Shown: one piece after another, positions 44,922 to 54,464 of the stretch | Numbering within the stretch: the stretch's first letter is position 1 | Layout: every line of letters starts with the position of its first letter | Origin: Streptomyces pactum | GTDB taxonomy: Bacteria; Actinomycetota; Actinomycetes; Streptomycetales; Streptomycetaceae | Length of the DNA stretch: 64,000 bases | Direction: 5' to 3' | Assembly (NCBI RefSeq): GCF_016031615.1 | Contig: NZ_JACYXC010000001.1 | Coordinates: forward strand, 2,666,001-2,730,000 | Notes under the pieces: generated by a model | Databases searched by the model: none | What the model saw: the letters and a program-made list of their open reading frames with translations, nothing else | Told to the model about the DNA's origin: nothing | Made by a program: the position numbers and the translations under genes

Positions 44922-46322
44922 TCACTTCTCCAGGTCGGGGCGGCTCTCCGGGTCGGGACTGCCGGGCTCGTGCGGGCGGTCCGAGGCCGCGCCCGGCGGG
45001 GTCGTGTCGGCCGGGGTCTCGACCGGGGTGTCAGCCGGTGCCGCGTCGCTCGGGGCGTCGGCGGGAGTTCCATCGGCGGACGTGGCCGGGCTGCCGGGTG
45101 AAGTGGGGGTGGTGGCTGCCGGCGACGCGGGGGACGGGTGCCCGGACGGTGCGGGCGGCGCGGGTGAGGTGGCCGCGCCGGGCGCGGAGCCGGCGCCGGA
45201 GACATGGGTGCCGGGTATGTGCGCGGGCGCGGAACCGGCGCCGGTACCGGACGCCGACGCGGGGGGCGGCACGGGGACCGGGGGCGGTGTCCCGCCGTAC
45301 GCCGGGGCGGGGGAAGTGGTCCCGCCGCCGTAGGCCGGGGCGCCGTGATACGGCCCCGCGGGGTGCGGGATGTGAGAGGCCCGGGCGGGGCCGCCGAAGG
45401 CCGGTGCCGGGTGGGGACCCAAGAGGGCGGCGCGGAAACCCATGCCGATGTCCTGCGCGTCGCTGATCATCCGCACGGTCAGCACTCCCAGCACGCCTGC
45501 CGCGACGAGCGCCAGGTCACCCAGGGCGAGGACCAGCAGGCCGAACCTCGCGTCGTCCGCCTCGTCCGGCGAGACCAGCAGCCACCAGCCCACCGCGCTC
45601 AGCACGCTGGAACCCACCCAGGTGGACCACCAGCCCAGGAGCAGCCCGGCGCCACGGGGCTTGGGCGGTATGCCGTAGGGCGGTGCCGGGGGTGGCGGGG
45701 CGGTGGCCATCAGGATGTCGTCGGCGATCTGCTTGGGGATCCACCAGTTGGCGAACGGCAGGAACCAGGCGGAGAGCGCCATGCCGGGCACGTGCCGGTG
45801 CCGGCCCGGGGCGAGCGCCTCGGCGTTGGTGCGCACCCGGTGGAACCAGACGAGGAAGACCGGGATGGTGCAGAGGAAGCCCAGCAGGAGCAGGAAGAGC
45901 GAGGTCAGCCAGAACTCGCCGAGGCCGTCGGCGATCTCGTCGCGGAACGAGTCGCCGCAGGAGCCGAACGTGTCGTACTCGTAGGAGTAGTCGCCGCAGT
46001 CCTCGTCGAGCGCGTCCCGCAGCCGGAAGTCGGCGACCGCGCGCATCAGGGCCAGCGCGCTCATCACGGCGAGCATGATCGCGGCAGCGTTGCCCAGGCC
46101 GGCGACCGGGCCCGCGCCGGAGGGCCTGGTGGCGGCGGGCCGCGGTGCCCCGGTGCCCGGGGCGGTCACACCGCCCGGAGGTGTCCCCGCGCCCGCCGGG
46201 GCGGGGGGCATGGTGGCCGCGCCCGGGGGGACCGGTGGCGCGGTGGCCGCGGGCACCGCTCCGCAGCCGGGACAGTGTCCGTCCGGTGCCAGATGCATGG
46301 CACGGCATCGCTGGCAGAGCAT
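44922..46322 (-). CDS. DUF4328 membrane protein with N-terminal zinc ribbon
   Basis: A 466-residue protein. The N-terminus CQRCRAMHL...CPGC is a zinc-ribbon-like double Cys pair. A Pro/Ala/Gly linker and then the DUF4328 membrane domain follow: helices near 80-100, 138-160, 185-205 (with WFLPFANWWIPKQIADDI, the family's hallmark), 230-250 and 262-285. The last 150 residues are a Pro/Ala/Ser/Thr-rich, probably disordered tail. Function unknown. Immediately upstream (46410-46432) are two DnaA-box-like sequences. Confidence 0.88.
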   Translation of the reverse strand: MLCQRCRAMHLAPDGHCPGCGAVPAATAPPVPPGAATMPPAPAGAGTPPGGVTAPGTGAPRPAATRPSGAGPVAGLGNAAAIMLAVMSALALMRAVADFRLRDALDEDCGDYSYEYDTFGSCGDSFRDEIADGLGEFWLTSLFLLLLGFLCTIPVFLVWFHRVRTNAEALAPGRHRHVPGMALSAWFLPFANWWIPKQIADDILMATAPPPPAPPYGIPPKPRGAGLLLGWWSTWVGSSVLSAVGWWLLVSPDEADDARFGLLVLALGDLALVAAGVLGVLTVRMISDAQDIGMGFRAALLGPHPAPAFGGPARASHIPHPAGPYHGAPAYGGGTTSPAPAYGGTPPPVPVPPPASASGTGAGSAPAHIPGTHVSGAGSAPGAATSPAPPAPSGHPSPASPAATTPTSPGSPATSADGTPADAPSDAAPADTPVETPADTTPPGAASDRPHEPGSPDPESRPDLEK

Positions 46323-46796
46323 GTGCGTCCCCCGTGTTCGTGGTCCACCCGGCGTGCACCGCCGGCGACTGCCTCGATGCTAGGGGTGTCCCGCGGCCCG
46401 CTCCACCCCTGTGGATAACTGGCTGTGGAGAACCTGTTCACGGAGGGTCGGCGCGACAGGGGCACTTCGGCCGGCCGTCGTCCACCGCGCGCCCGTCGTC
46501 GTCCACCGGCCGGTGTCGTCCACCGGCCGGCTGGTCGGGCATCCGGCCGGTCGAGCCGCCGGCCGGCCCGCCGTGGGACAGCCCGTCGGCCCGCCCGTGG
46601 GCCGGCCGTCGAGTCGGCCCGTGGCCCGCCGATCGGCCGACCTCCCGCGGGTGGGCCCGTCGGCCGGCCCGCCGTGGGTCGGCCCGCCGGTCGGCCGGCC
46701 CGCCGCGGGTGGGTCCGCCGGACCGTCAGTGCGTCGGACCTTCAGCCGGCCGGTCGGCCGTCAGCCCGTCGGACCGTCGGCCGGCCCGTCGGTCCG
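46323..46796. repeat. Gap with DnaA-box-like pair and CGGCCGGCCCGTCGG-type array
   Basis: About 475 bp between the DUF4328 start and the ispE end. The first third holds two DnaA-box-like sequences. From about 46500 to 46799 the DNA is a degenerate array of CGGCCGGCCCGTCGG/GTCGGCCGG elements, rich in self-complementary CGGCCG, which can form many alternative hairpins and may terminate ispE transcription. Confidence 0.55.
46410..46432. promoter_or_regulatory. Pair of DnaA-box-like sequences
   Basis: TGTGGATAA (46410-46418) is the exact complement of the consensus TTATCCACA. TGTGGAGAA (46424-46432) differs by one base and lies 14 bp away in the same orientation, one and a third helical turns. 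They are about 90 bp upstream of the DUF4328 gene. Whether DnaA binds is unknown. Confidence 0.45.
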
Positions 46797-47891
46797 TCAC
46801 CCGGGCAGCAGAGTGGCGCCGGCCGCCGGGCCCTGGGCCACCCGGGCCGCGCGGCAGGTCCCGGAGGCGGTGAGCGCGGCGGCGACCCGCTCCGCCGCCG
46901 CGGCGTCCTCGGCGAGGAAGGCGCAGGTGGGGCCGGAGCCGGAGACCAGTGCGGCCAGCGCCCCGGCCGCCGTTCCGGCCTCCAGGGTGGCGGCGAGCGA
47001 GGGCCGCAGGGAGACGGCCGCGGGCTGCAGGTCGTTGCTCACCGCGGCGGCCAGCGAGACCGGGTCGCCGGTCCGCAGGGCTGCCAGCAGCTGCGGGGTG
47101 GCCTCGGGCTCGGGCACCGCCGTGCCGGCGCGGAGCCGGTCGCACTCCCGGTACACGGCCGGCGTGGACAGTCCGCCGTCGGCCGGTGCGAAGACCCAGT
47201 GGAAGACGCCCCGCACGTCGAGGGGGGTGAGGATCTCGCCGCGGCCCCGCCCCAGCGCGGCCCCGCCCACCAGGCTGAACGGCACATCGCTGCCCAGTTC
47301 CGCACAGATGTCGAGGAGTTCGGTCCGTCCGGCGCCGGTCCCCCACAGCGCGTCGCAGGCGAGCAGCGCGCCGGCGCCGTCGGCGCTGCCGCCCGCCATC
47401 CCGCCGGCCACCGGGATGTCCTTGGCGATGTGGATGTGGACGCCGGGGTCCTTGACGCCGTACCGGGCGGCGAGCAGTTCCGCCGCCCGCGCCGCCAGAT
47501 TCGTACCGTCCCGCGGCACCAGGTGCGCGTCGGGCCCGGTGACCGTGATGCGGAGGGTGTCGGACGGGGTGACGGTGATCTCGTCGTAGAGGCCGACGGC
47601 CAGGAAGACGTTGGCCAGGTCGTGGAATCCGTCGGGGCGCGGGGCGCCGACCGCCAGCTGCACGTTGACCTTGGCCGGCACCCGTACGGTGACGCCCCCG
47701 GCGGGCCGCGCCACCCGTCCCGGCTCCGGTCCGGCCGCCGGGGACGATCCGGCCGGGCGTGACGGTCCGGCCGTCGGCTGCGGTGCCACCGCCGCTCCGG
47801 GCTGCCCGTCCCCCCGCTCCGGCCCGGCCGTGCGTACCGGCCCGCCGGCTGGTCCCGGTCCGTCCACCGGTCCCGGTCCGTTCACGGTCAT
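46797..47891 (-). CDS. ispE: 4-diphosphocytidyl-2-C-methyl-D-erythritol kinase
   Basis: A 364-residue GHMP kinase of the MEP isoprenoid pathway. VTVRVPAKVNVQLAVGAPRPDG opens the family region (as residues 66-87), and GGMAGGSADGAGALL and SGSGPTCAF are the phosphate-binding loops. The first 65 residues are a Gly/Pro/Ala-rich extension absent from most homologues. ATG at 47891 is supported by GGAG and a 4-bp ATGA overlap with rsmA; an internal GTG at residue 67 is the alternative. The rsmA-ispE order is conserved in actinobacteria. Confidence 0.94.
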   Translation of the reverse strand: MTVNGPGPVDGPGPAGGPVRTAGPERGDGQPGAAVAPQPTAGPSRPAGSSPAAGPEPGRVARPAGGVTVRVPAKVNVQLAVGAPRPDGFHDLANVFLAVGLYDEITVTPSDTLRITVTGPDAHLVPRDGTNLAARAAELLAARYGVKDPGVHIHIAKDIPVAGGMAGGSADGAGALLACDALWGTGAGRTELLDICAELGSDVPFSLVGGAALGRGRGEILTPLDVRGVFHWVFAPADGGLSTPAVYRECDRLRAGTAVPEPEATPQLLAALRTGDPVSLAAAVSNDLQPAAVSLRPSLAATLEAGTAAGALAALVSGSGPTCAFLAEDAAAAERVAAALTASGTCRAARVAQGPAAGATLLPG

Positions 47892-48991
47892 GCTCCTGCC
47901 CCCTTGATCCTCTGCCGCGCCTCGGCGATGGCGGCGAACTGCTCCACAGTGAGGGATTCACCGCGTGCCTGCGGTGAAACGCCCGCGGCGGTCAGGGCCG
48001 TCTCCGCCGCCGCCGCGGAGCCCGCCCATCCGGCGAGCGCGGCGCGCAGGGTCTTGCGGCGCTGGGCGAACGCGGCGTCCACCACCGCGAACACCTCGTC
48101 CCGGGATGCGGTGGTGGGCAGCGGGTGGCTGCGGCGGACCAGGGAGACCAGGCCCGAGTCCACGTTGGGCGCCGGCCAGAACACGTTGCGGCCGATCGCC
48201 CCGGCGCGCTTGACCTCCGCGTACCAGGCCGCCTTCACCGACGGCACGCCGTAGATCTTGGAGCCGGGCCCGGCGGCGAGCCGGTCGGCGACCTCGGCCT
48301 GCACCATGACCAGCGTCCGTTCGATGGTCGGGAAGGTGGCGAGCATGTGGAGCAGGACCGGGACCGCCACGTTGTAGGGGAGGTTGGCCACGAGCGCGGT
48401 GGGTGCCGGCCCCGGCAGGTCCGTGACGTGCATCGCGTCGGAGTGGACCAGCGCGAACCGGTCGGCGCGCTCCGGGAGGCGGGCCGCGACCGTGGCTGGC
48501 AGTGCCCCGGCGAGCGTGTCGTCGATCTCCACGGCGACCACCCGGTCGGCGGCCTCCAGCAGGGCGAGGGTGAGCGAGCCGAGGCCCGGTCCCACCTCGA
48601 CCACCACGTCGTCGGGGCGCACGTCCGCGGTACGGACGATGCGGCGCACGGTGTTGGCGTCGATGACGAAGTTCTGGCCGCGCTGCTTGGTGGGGCGTAC
48701 GCCCAGCGCGGCGGCCAGCTCGCGGACGTCGGCGGGGCCCAGCAGCGCGTCCGGGCCGGTCGCTCCCGCGTCCTCCGGCCCGCCGGCGGCGGAAGCGGCC
48801 CCCTCGGCGGACGCGGGCCCACCGGCGGCGGACGCGGCGGTGGCAGCGGGGCCGTCGGCGGCGGACGCGGCAGAGCGGTCGGCCGGGGAGGAGTGGCCGT
48901 GCGCACCGGAGATGTCCTGCACAACGGAGTCGTCGTGCGTATCGGAGCGGTCGGCCGGGGAGGAGTGGCCGGCCGGGTCGGTGGCGCTCAT
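47888..48991 (-). CDS. rsmA: 16S rRNA dimethyladenosine transferase (KsgA)
   Basis: A 367-residue methyltransferase that dimethylates A1518 and A1519 of 16S rRNA during 30S maturation. The core begins LLGPADVRELAAALGVRPTK, followed by QNFVIDANTVRRIV, motif I VEVGPGLGSLTLALLEAADR and the motif IV NLPYNV. The first ~85 residues are Ala/Gly/Ser-rich low complexity, longer than usual. ATG at 48991 follows GGAGCGGGCGC; an internal start nearer the core is possible. It overlaps ispE by 4 bp. Confidence 0.94.
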   Translation of the reverse strand: MSATDPAGHSSPADRSDTHDDSVVQDISGAHGHSSPADRSAASAADGPAATAASAAGGPASAEGAASAAGGPEDAGATGPDALLGPADVRELAAALGVRPTKQRGQNFVIDANTVRRIVRTADVRPDDVVVEVGPGLGSLTLALLEAADRVVAVEIDDTLAGALPATVAARLPERADRFALVHSDAMHVTDLPGPAPTALVANLPYNVAVPVLLHMLATFPTIERTLVMVQAEVADRLAAGPGSKIYGVPSVKAAWYAEVKRAGAIGRNVFWPAPNVDSGLVSLVRRSHPLPTTASRDEVFAVVDAAFAQRRKTLRAALAGWAGSAAAAETALTAAGVSPQARGESLTVEQFAAIAEARQRIKGAGA

Positions 48992-49121
48992 GCGCCCGCT
49001 CCGCCGCACTCGGCCGGGCCGTACCCGCCCTCGGCGCGCCCGCGCCCGGGTCGCGGATCCGGTGTGCTGATCATTCGCTGCCTTCGCTCGCTCACCGGGG
49101 AAGTTTACGGCCGGGCGGCGG

Positions 49122-50033
49122 TTACTCCGGCAGTTGGAACGCCCGCACGCTGTTGGCGGCGATGCGGGCCGCGAAGTCGTCCTCGTCCGCGCCTTTGACC
49201 TGGGCCATCGCCCGCAGGGTGTACGGGATGAGGTACGGCGCGTTGGGCCGTCCGCGGTAGGGGGCCGGGGTGAGGAACGGCGCGTCGGTCTCCACCAGCA
49301 GCAGCTCCGGCGGGGCGACGGCGAGGGCGTCCCGCAGCGGCTGCGCGTTCTTGAACGTCACATTGCCCGCGAAGGACATGTAGTAGCCGTGCTCGGCGCA
49401 CGCCTTGGCCAGGTCGGGGCCGCCGGAGAAGCAGTGGAAGACGACCCGTTCCGGGGCGCCCTCCTCGGCGAGCACCCGCAGCACGTCGTCGTGCGCGTCC
49501 CGGTCGTGGATGACCAGCGCCTTGCCGTGCCGCTTGGCGATGTCGATGTGGCGGCGGAAGGACAGCTCCTGGGCCGCGACGCCCTCGGCGCCGGTGCGGA
49601 AGAAGTCCAGCCCGGTCTCTCCGACGGCGCACACCTGCGGCAGCGCGGCGAGCGCGTCGATCTCGGCGAGCGCCTCGTCCAGCGCCGCCTCACCACCCGC
49701 CGGCCGCGTCCGCTGCCGCGGCCCGCCGTCGCCGGTCCCCGTCTCGCCGTGCACGATGCGGGGCGCCTCGTTGGGGTGGAGCGCGACCGCGGCCCAGACG
49801 CTTCCGTGGGCGGCGGCGGTCTCGGCGGCCCAGCGGGACCCCGCGACGTCACAGCCGACCTGCACGACCGTCCCCACTCCGACCGAGGCGGCCTTGGCCA
49901 GCGCTTCCTCGACCGTCGCCGTGGCGGGCTCCCCGGTCGGCGAGGCGGGGAGCATGTCCAGGTGGGTGTGGGAGTCCACGACCGTCACCCGGAGGGGCTC
50001 CGGCAGCGGCGGCGGGGTCTGCTTCGCGCTCAT
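49122..50033 (-). CDS. TatD-family metal-dependent hydrolase
   Basis: A 303-residue TIM-barrel hydrolase of the TatD family (DNase/deoxyribonuclease-like). Metal ligands are visible as DSHTHLD, GETGLDFFR, VIHDRDAHDD, VFHCFSGG and LVETDAPFLTP. A Gly/Arg-rich insert (about 118-140) is the only oddity. ATG at 50033 is chosen because the conserved core begins within 20 residues. It lies upstream of rsmA in the same direction, as in many actinobacteria. Confidence 0.94.
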   Translation of the reverse strand: MSAKQTPPPLPEPLRVTVVDSHTHLDMLPASPTGEPATATVEEALAKAASVGVGTVVQVGCDVAGSRWAAETAAAHGSVWAAVALHPNEAPRIVHGETGTGDGGPRQRTRPAGGEAALDEALAEIDALAALPQVCAVGETGLDFFRTGAEGVAAQELSFRRHIDIAKRHGKALVIHDRDAHDDVLRVLAEEGAPERVVFHCFSGGPDLAKACAEHGYYMSFAGNVTFKNAQPLRDALAVAPPELLLVETDAPFLTPAPYRGRPNAPYLIPYTLRAMAQVKGADEDDFAARIAANSVRAFQLPE

Positions 50034-50426
50034 GTGCGCGATTCTAGGGACGCGCCGGGAGCGGCGGGCGGACGGCCTGCGGCAGCGGCCCGGGGACCGT
50101 ACGCGCCGGGGTGCGCGCCGGAGTGTGGCAGGACGCCCGCGTCCAGGAGGGACAGGGGACGGGGCGCGGGGCGTATGGATCCAGGGAGGGTGGGAGTCCG
50201 GCGGGTGTGCCGGGCAGACCCGCCGGCGGGCCCGGGGCTCCTGTACGGGCCCGGGGCTCACGGTCCGGTCCGCGCGGCTCACGGTCGGTCCGGTCCCCGC
50301 GGCGCACGTTCCGGTCCCCGCCGCGCACGTGGGGCCGCACGGGCCCACGGCCGGCCACCGCTCAGGACCGCTGCCTGACGCACGGCCCGAAAGACGACTC
50401 ACGCCCCTGCGTACGGCGATGCACGT
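50034..50426. other. Gene-free gap upstream of TatD gene
   Basis: About 390 bp. It contains a direct repeat of a CGGTCCCCGC(G/C)GCGCACGT unit (about 50294-50332) and two GCCCGGGGCTC copies (about 50228-50256). No gene, clear hairpin or promoter was recognised. Confidence 0.45.
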
Positions 50427-51059
50427 TCACGACCGGTGCGGCGGTCGGATGCCGTCGTCGGACGCGACGATCCGGCCGTCCGCGCCGCCCGTCTCCGCAG
50501 CTCCCGTCTCCGCGGCGGGGTCCCGGCCGTCGTGCCCGCCGTACTCCCCGGCCCGCTCGGGGCCGGCCGTGGTCCCGGCCGCAGCGCCGTGCCGGTGGTG
50601 ACGGAGGTGGAACAGCCCGGTCAGGTGGCGGTGGCGCCGACCGGTGGCGGACGGCCCCGGGTGGGCCGTGGCACCGCCGTACCCGGCGCCGCCGTGGGCC
50701 GGCGGTGTCTCGTCCTCGGCGGGCATAAGCGGCCCGGCCGGCGGCTGGTAGCCGCGCGCCGCGAACGGTGAGACCTGGCCCGCGCGCATGATCCGCACCA
50801 CGTGTGAGCCGCAGTTCTCGCAGGTGGGGCGGGACAGCGGGGAGGGCACGCGCTGCCCGTCCGCCCGGTACACGATGAACGGCCGGCCCTCGGCGTCCAC
50901 GTGGTGCTCGATGTCGTACGACTGCTCCCAGCCCCGCCCGCAGCGCATGCAGGCGAACGAGTACGCCTCGTGGACGACCTCGCGGACCGCCGGGCCGGGC
51001 GTGGTGTGGCGGATCGGGTGGGCGACTCCGCTCGTCCGGGCGCCCATGGCGTCGCTCAT
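50427..51059 (-). CDS. Conserved actinobacterial zinc-ribbon-like protein
   Basis: A 210-residue protein. Two Cys pairs (CMRC about 37-40, and CENC about 79-82) flank a small beta-rich region with IEHHVDAEGRPFIVYRADGQ, consistent with a zinc ribbon. The remaining residues are Gly/Pro/His-rich and probably disordered. ATG at 51059 follows GGAGGAG. The function is not known to me. Confidence 0.7.
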   Translation of the reverse strand: MSDAMGARTSGVAHPIRHTTPGPAVREVVHEAYSFACMRCGRGWEQSYDIEHHVDAEGRPFIVYRADGQRVPSPLSRPTCENCGSHVVRIMRAGQVSPFAARGYQPPAGPLMPAEDETPPAHGGAGYGGATAHPGPSATGRRHRHLTGLFHLRHHRHGAAAGTTAGPERAGEYGGHDGRDPAAETGAAETGGADGRIVASDDGIRPPHRS

Positions 51060-51508
51060 GGCCACTCCTCCATGTCCGCGGGACACGTCTTCCCCGGACC
51101 GGTACGCCCCTCGTGCCGGCGGGACGCCCGCTGCCCGGGCCGGACCGCGGCCGCCGCTCCGGCCCCACGTGCCGCCGGCGGTGCCGGAGCCCGTGTGGTC
51201 ACCGCTCCGCGCGGCCCGGACCTCGTCTTTTCACGATAGTCCTCCGCCCCGGCCGCCGCGCCCCGCCGACCGGATGAGTGCCGCCCCTGCTCCCGCGGCC
51301 CGCCGGCCGAAGCGTCCCGCCGGCCGGAGCACCGGCCCCGTGCCCGGGGTGCCGTGCTCCGGGCCGTGGAACCGCCGGCCCGGACCGGACCAGCCACGAC
51401 CGCCCGTGACCCCAGCCACCCGCCCGCGGCCACGACCGGCCCGCGACCCCGGTCCCCGACCGCGGGCCCCGGCCGCCACCCGCGCGGCCCCTGCCGCCTG
51501 CCGCGGCC
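51060..51508. other. Gene-free gap downstream of rsmI
   Basis: About 450 bp between the zinc-ribbon gene's start and the rsmI end, both minus strand. It is C/G-rich low complexity (CCGCGACCC-type and CCGGCC-type repeats near 51350-51500) and shows no convincing gene or hairpin. The promoter of the zinc-ribbon gene should lie within its first 150 bp. Confidence 0.45.
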
Positions 51509-52360
51509 CTAGCTCCCCGCCGCGGCGTTCTTCGCCGCCACCACCGCGTCGAAGACCTCCCGCTTGGGCATCCCGGTCTCCTGGGCCACCGCCGCGATCG
51601 CCTCCTTGCGGCGCTCCCCCGCCTCCTCGCGCACCGCGACCCGGCGGGCCAGCTCGGCGGGCTCCAGGTCCCGGGCGCGCTCCGGGGCGCCCTGGACCAC
51701 CACGGTGATCTCCCCCAGGACGCCCTCCTCCGCCCACGCGGCCAGTTCGGCGAGCGGCCCGCGCCGGACCTCCTCGTAGGTCTTGGTCAGCTCGCGGCAG
51801 ACGGCGGCCCGGCGGTCGCCGCCGAAGACCTCCACCATCGCGGCCAGGGTGTCCCCCAGCCGGCGCGGCGACTCGAAGTAGACGAGGGTGCGGCGCTCCT
51901 CGGCCACCTCGCGCAGCCGGCCGAGGCGCTCGCCCGCCTTGCGGGGGAGGAAGCCCTCGAAGCAGAAGCGGTCCACCGGCAGCCCGGAGACGGCGAGCGC
52001 GGTGAGGACGGCGGACGGGCCGGGGACGGCCGTGACGGTGACCCCGCGCTCCACGGCGGCGGCCACCAGCCGGTAGCCGGGGTCGGAGACGGACGGCATG
52101 CCGGCGTCCGTGACCAGCACCACCCGGGCGCCGCCGACCAGCGCCTCGACCAGCTCGGGGGTGCGGGCGGCCTCGTTCCCCTCGAAGTAGGAGACGATCC
52201 GGCCGGCCGGCTGCACACCGAGCCCCTGGGTGAGGCGGCGCAGCCGGCGGGTGTCCTCGGCGGCGATCACGTCCGCGGCGGTGAGTTCGGTGGCCAGTCG
52301 CGGGGGCGCGTCCGCGAGGTCGCCGATGGGCGTTCCGGCCAGTACGAGGGTTCCAGTCAC
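51509..52360 (-). CDS. rsmI: 16S rRNA (cytidine-1402-2'-O)-methyltransferase
   Basis: A 283-residue tetrapyrrole-methylase-fold enzyme methylating C1402 of 16S rRNA. Motifs include LVLAGTPIGDLADAP at the N-terminus, EDTRRLRRL, VTDAGMPSVSDPG, VPGPSAVLTAL and the FEGFLPRK segment. GTG at 52360 is chosen because GGAGG lies 9 bp upstream. Divergent from pmt, a conserved Streptomyces arrangement. Confidence 0.95.
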   Translation of the reverse strand: MTGTLVLAGTPIGDLADAPPRLATELTAADVIAAEDTRRLRRLTQGLGVQPAGRIVSYFEGNEAARTPELVEALVGGARVVLVTDAGMPSVSDPGYRLVAAAVERGVTVTAVPGPSAVLTALAVSGLPVDRFCFEGFLPRKAGERLGRLREVAEERRTLVYFESPRRLGDTLAAMVEVFGGDRRAAVCRELTKTYEEVRRGPLAELAAWAEEGVLGEITVVVQGAPERARDLEPAELARRVAVREEAGERRKEAIAAVAQETGMPKREVFDAVVAAKNAAAGS

Positions 52361-52565
52361 ACGGACCATCCTCCCAGGGGCACCCGCCGCCCCGCGCCGC
52401 GGACGCCGGACGGCCGGCACCGCCCACCCCCACGCACGCGGCCGCCCCGCACGCCCAACCCGCCCCGTGCCCCTCCGCCGCGCCCGCGCCCCACGTCATC
52501 CGAGGTTGCGGGCAGGGGCACCGCCCGGGTACGGCCGGTGACGCGACGCGCGATGACGGGTTCCC

Positions 52566-52580
52566 TACGATGGCGCGGTG
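52566..52580 (+). promoter_or_regulatory. Possible leaderless promoter of pmt
   Basis: TACGAT at 52566-52571 is a good -10 hexamer, ending six bases before the GTG start codon (52578). Transcription would begin at or next to GTG, and no Shine-Dalgarno sequence is present, so pmt mRNA may be leaderless. There is no clear -35 element. Confidence 0.35.
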
Positions 52581-54347
52581 ACCAGTGACACCGCGCCCCG
52601 GGCCCAGCACGGCGAAGCGGTCGGCCGGCCGCCCTCCTGGCAGCGCCGGCTGCGCCGCTTCGGGTACGCCGGGCGCCCGCACACCGACGTACGCGACCGG
52701 CTGGTGCCGCCGTACGCGGAGCCGGACGTGCGGCTGTTCACGGTGCTGGGGTTCGGCTCCGCGACGGCGGACCGGCTGGCCCGGTGGTCCGGCTGGATCG
52801 GGCCGCTGGTGGTGGCGCTCTTCGCCGGACTGCTGCGCTTCTGGCGGCTGGACAGCCCGAACCAGGTGATATTCGACGAGACGTACTACCCCAAGGACGC
52901 CTGGTCGCTGCTGCACCACGGGTTCGAGACCAACTGGCCGGAGAAGTCCGACGAACGGATTCTCCAAGGTGACATCCCGATGCTGGACACCCCGGCGTAC
53001 GTGGTGCACCCGCCGGTCGGCAAGTGGGTCATCGCGATCGGGGAGCACTTCTTCGGCCTCAACCCGTTCGGCTGGCGCTTCATGGTGGCGCTGCTGGGCA
53101 CCCTGTCGGTGCTGATGGTCTGCCGGATCGGGCGGCGGCTGCTGCGCTCGACGTTCCTGGGCTGCCTGGCCGGGGTGCTGCTGGCGGTGGACGGGCTGCA
53201 CTTCGTGATGAGCCGCACCGCGCTGCTCGACCTGGTGCTGATGTTCTTCATCCTGGCGGCCTTCGGCTGCCTGCTGGTGGACCGGGACAAGGCCCGCGCC
53301 CGGCTGGCCGCGGCGCTGCCGGTGGGCGCGGACGGCCTCGCCCGGCCGGACGCGGGGGTCGCCGGGCGGCTGGCCCTGGGCCCGCGGCCCTGGCGGATCG
53401 CGGCCGGGGTGTGCCTGGGGCTGGCCTGCGGCACCAAGTGGAACGGCCTGTACGTGCTGGCCGCGTTCGGGCTGATGACGGTGTTGTGGGACCTGGGCTC
53501 ACGGCGGGTGGCCGGGGCCCGCCGCCCCTACCGGACGGTGGCCCGCCGCGATCTGCCGTGGGCCTTCCTGTCCACCGTGCCGGTGGCGCTCGGGGTGTAC
53601 CTGGTGTCCTGGACCGGCTGGTTCGTCAACAGCGGCACCTACCAGAAGGGCATCGGCTGGCAGGGCAGCGGCTACTTCCGGCACTGGGCGGAGTCACCGA
53701 AGCCGGGCGGCGGCGGGTTCAGCGACGACGGGCCGCTGGCCGGGCTGATCAACCCGCTGATCAGCTTCTGGCACTACGAGCACGAGGTCTACAAGTTCCA
53801 CGTCGGCCTGCACGACGACCACATCTACCAGTCCAACCCGTGGAGCTGGCTGATCCAGTCGCGTCCGGTCTCCTACTTCTACGAGTCCCCACGGCCCGGG
53901 GTGGACGGCTGCCCCGCGGACGCCCGGGACAAGTGCGCCCGCGAGGTGCTGGCGCTGGGCACCCCGCTGCTGTGGTGGGCGGCCTGTTTCGCGCTGGTGT
54001 ACCTGCTCTTCCGGTGGGCGATGCGGCGCGACTGGCGGGCCGGGGCGATCCTGTGCGGGGTCGCGGCCGGCTACCTGCCGTGGTTCCTCTACCAGGAGCG
54101 GACGATCTTCTCCTTCTACGCGGTGGTGTTCGTCCCGTTCCTCTGCCTGGCGGTGGCCATGATGATCGGCGCGCTGCTCGGACCGCCGGGCGCCACCGAG
54201 GGGCGCCGGGCGCTGGGCGCGGTGGCCTCCGGCACCCTGGTGCTGCTGATCCTGTGGAACTTCATCTACTTCTTCCCCCTCTACACCGGGCAGGCGATCC
54301 CGGTCGACGACTGGCGCGGCCGGATATGGCTGGACAGCTGGGTCTGA
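52578..54347 (+). CDS. pmt: Polyprenyl-phosphate-mannose--protein O-mannosyltransferase
   Basis: A 589-residue PMT-family (GT39) glycosyltransferase with about 10-11 helices that transfers mannose from polyprenyl-P-mannose to secreted proteins. The catalytic acidic motif DETYYPKDAW sits in the first extracytoplasmic loop, and VHPPVGKW and FGWRF further mark the family. In S. coelicolor Pmt is needed for protein O-mannosylation and for infection by phage phiC31 (Cowlishaw and Smith). Divergent from rsmI and followed by a lipoprotein PBP gene. GTG start, likely leaderless. Confidence 0.95.
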   Translation: MTSDTAPRAQHGEAVGRPPSWQRRLRRFGYAGRPHTDVRDRLVPPYAEPDVRLFTVLGFGSATADRLARWSGWIGPLVVALFAGLLRFWRLDSPNQVIFDETYYPKDAWSLLHHGFETNWPEKSDERILQGDIPMLDTPAYVVHPPVGKWVIAIGEHFFGLNPFGWRFMVALLGTLSVLMVCRIGRRLLRSTFLGCLAGVLLAVDGLHFVMSRTALLDLVLMFFILAAFGCLLVDRDKARARLAAALPVGADGLARPDAGVAGRLALGPRPWRIAAGVCLGLACGTKWNGLYVLAAFGLMTVLWDLGSRRVAGARRPYRTVARRDLPWAFLSTVPVALGVYLVSWTGWFVNSGTYQKGIGWQGSGYFRHWAESPKPGGGGFSDDGPLAGLINPLISFWHYEHEVYKFHVGLHDDHIYQSNPWSWLIQSRPVSYFYESPRPGVDGCPADARDKCAREVLALGTPLLWWAACFALVYLLFRWAMRRDWRAGAILCGVAAGYLPWFLYQERTIFSFYAVVFVPFLCLAVAMMIGALLGPPGATEGRRALGAVASGTLVLLILWNFIYFFPLYTGQAIPVDDWRGRIWLDSWV

Positions 54348-54464
54348 CGCGACGTGCGGTGACGCCCCGCCAGCGGTTCGCGCGTGCGCGCCGGACCCCG
54401 CGCGGGCATCGGCCGGAAACCGCCGGGCCGGGCCGGTCGCGGCGCGGCGGCCCGCGGCCCCGAT

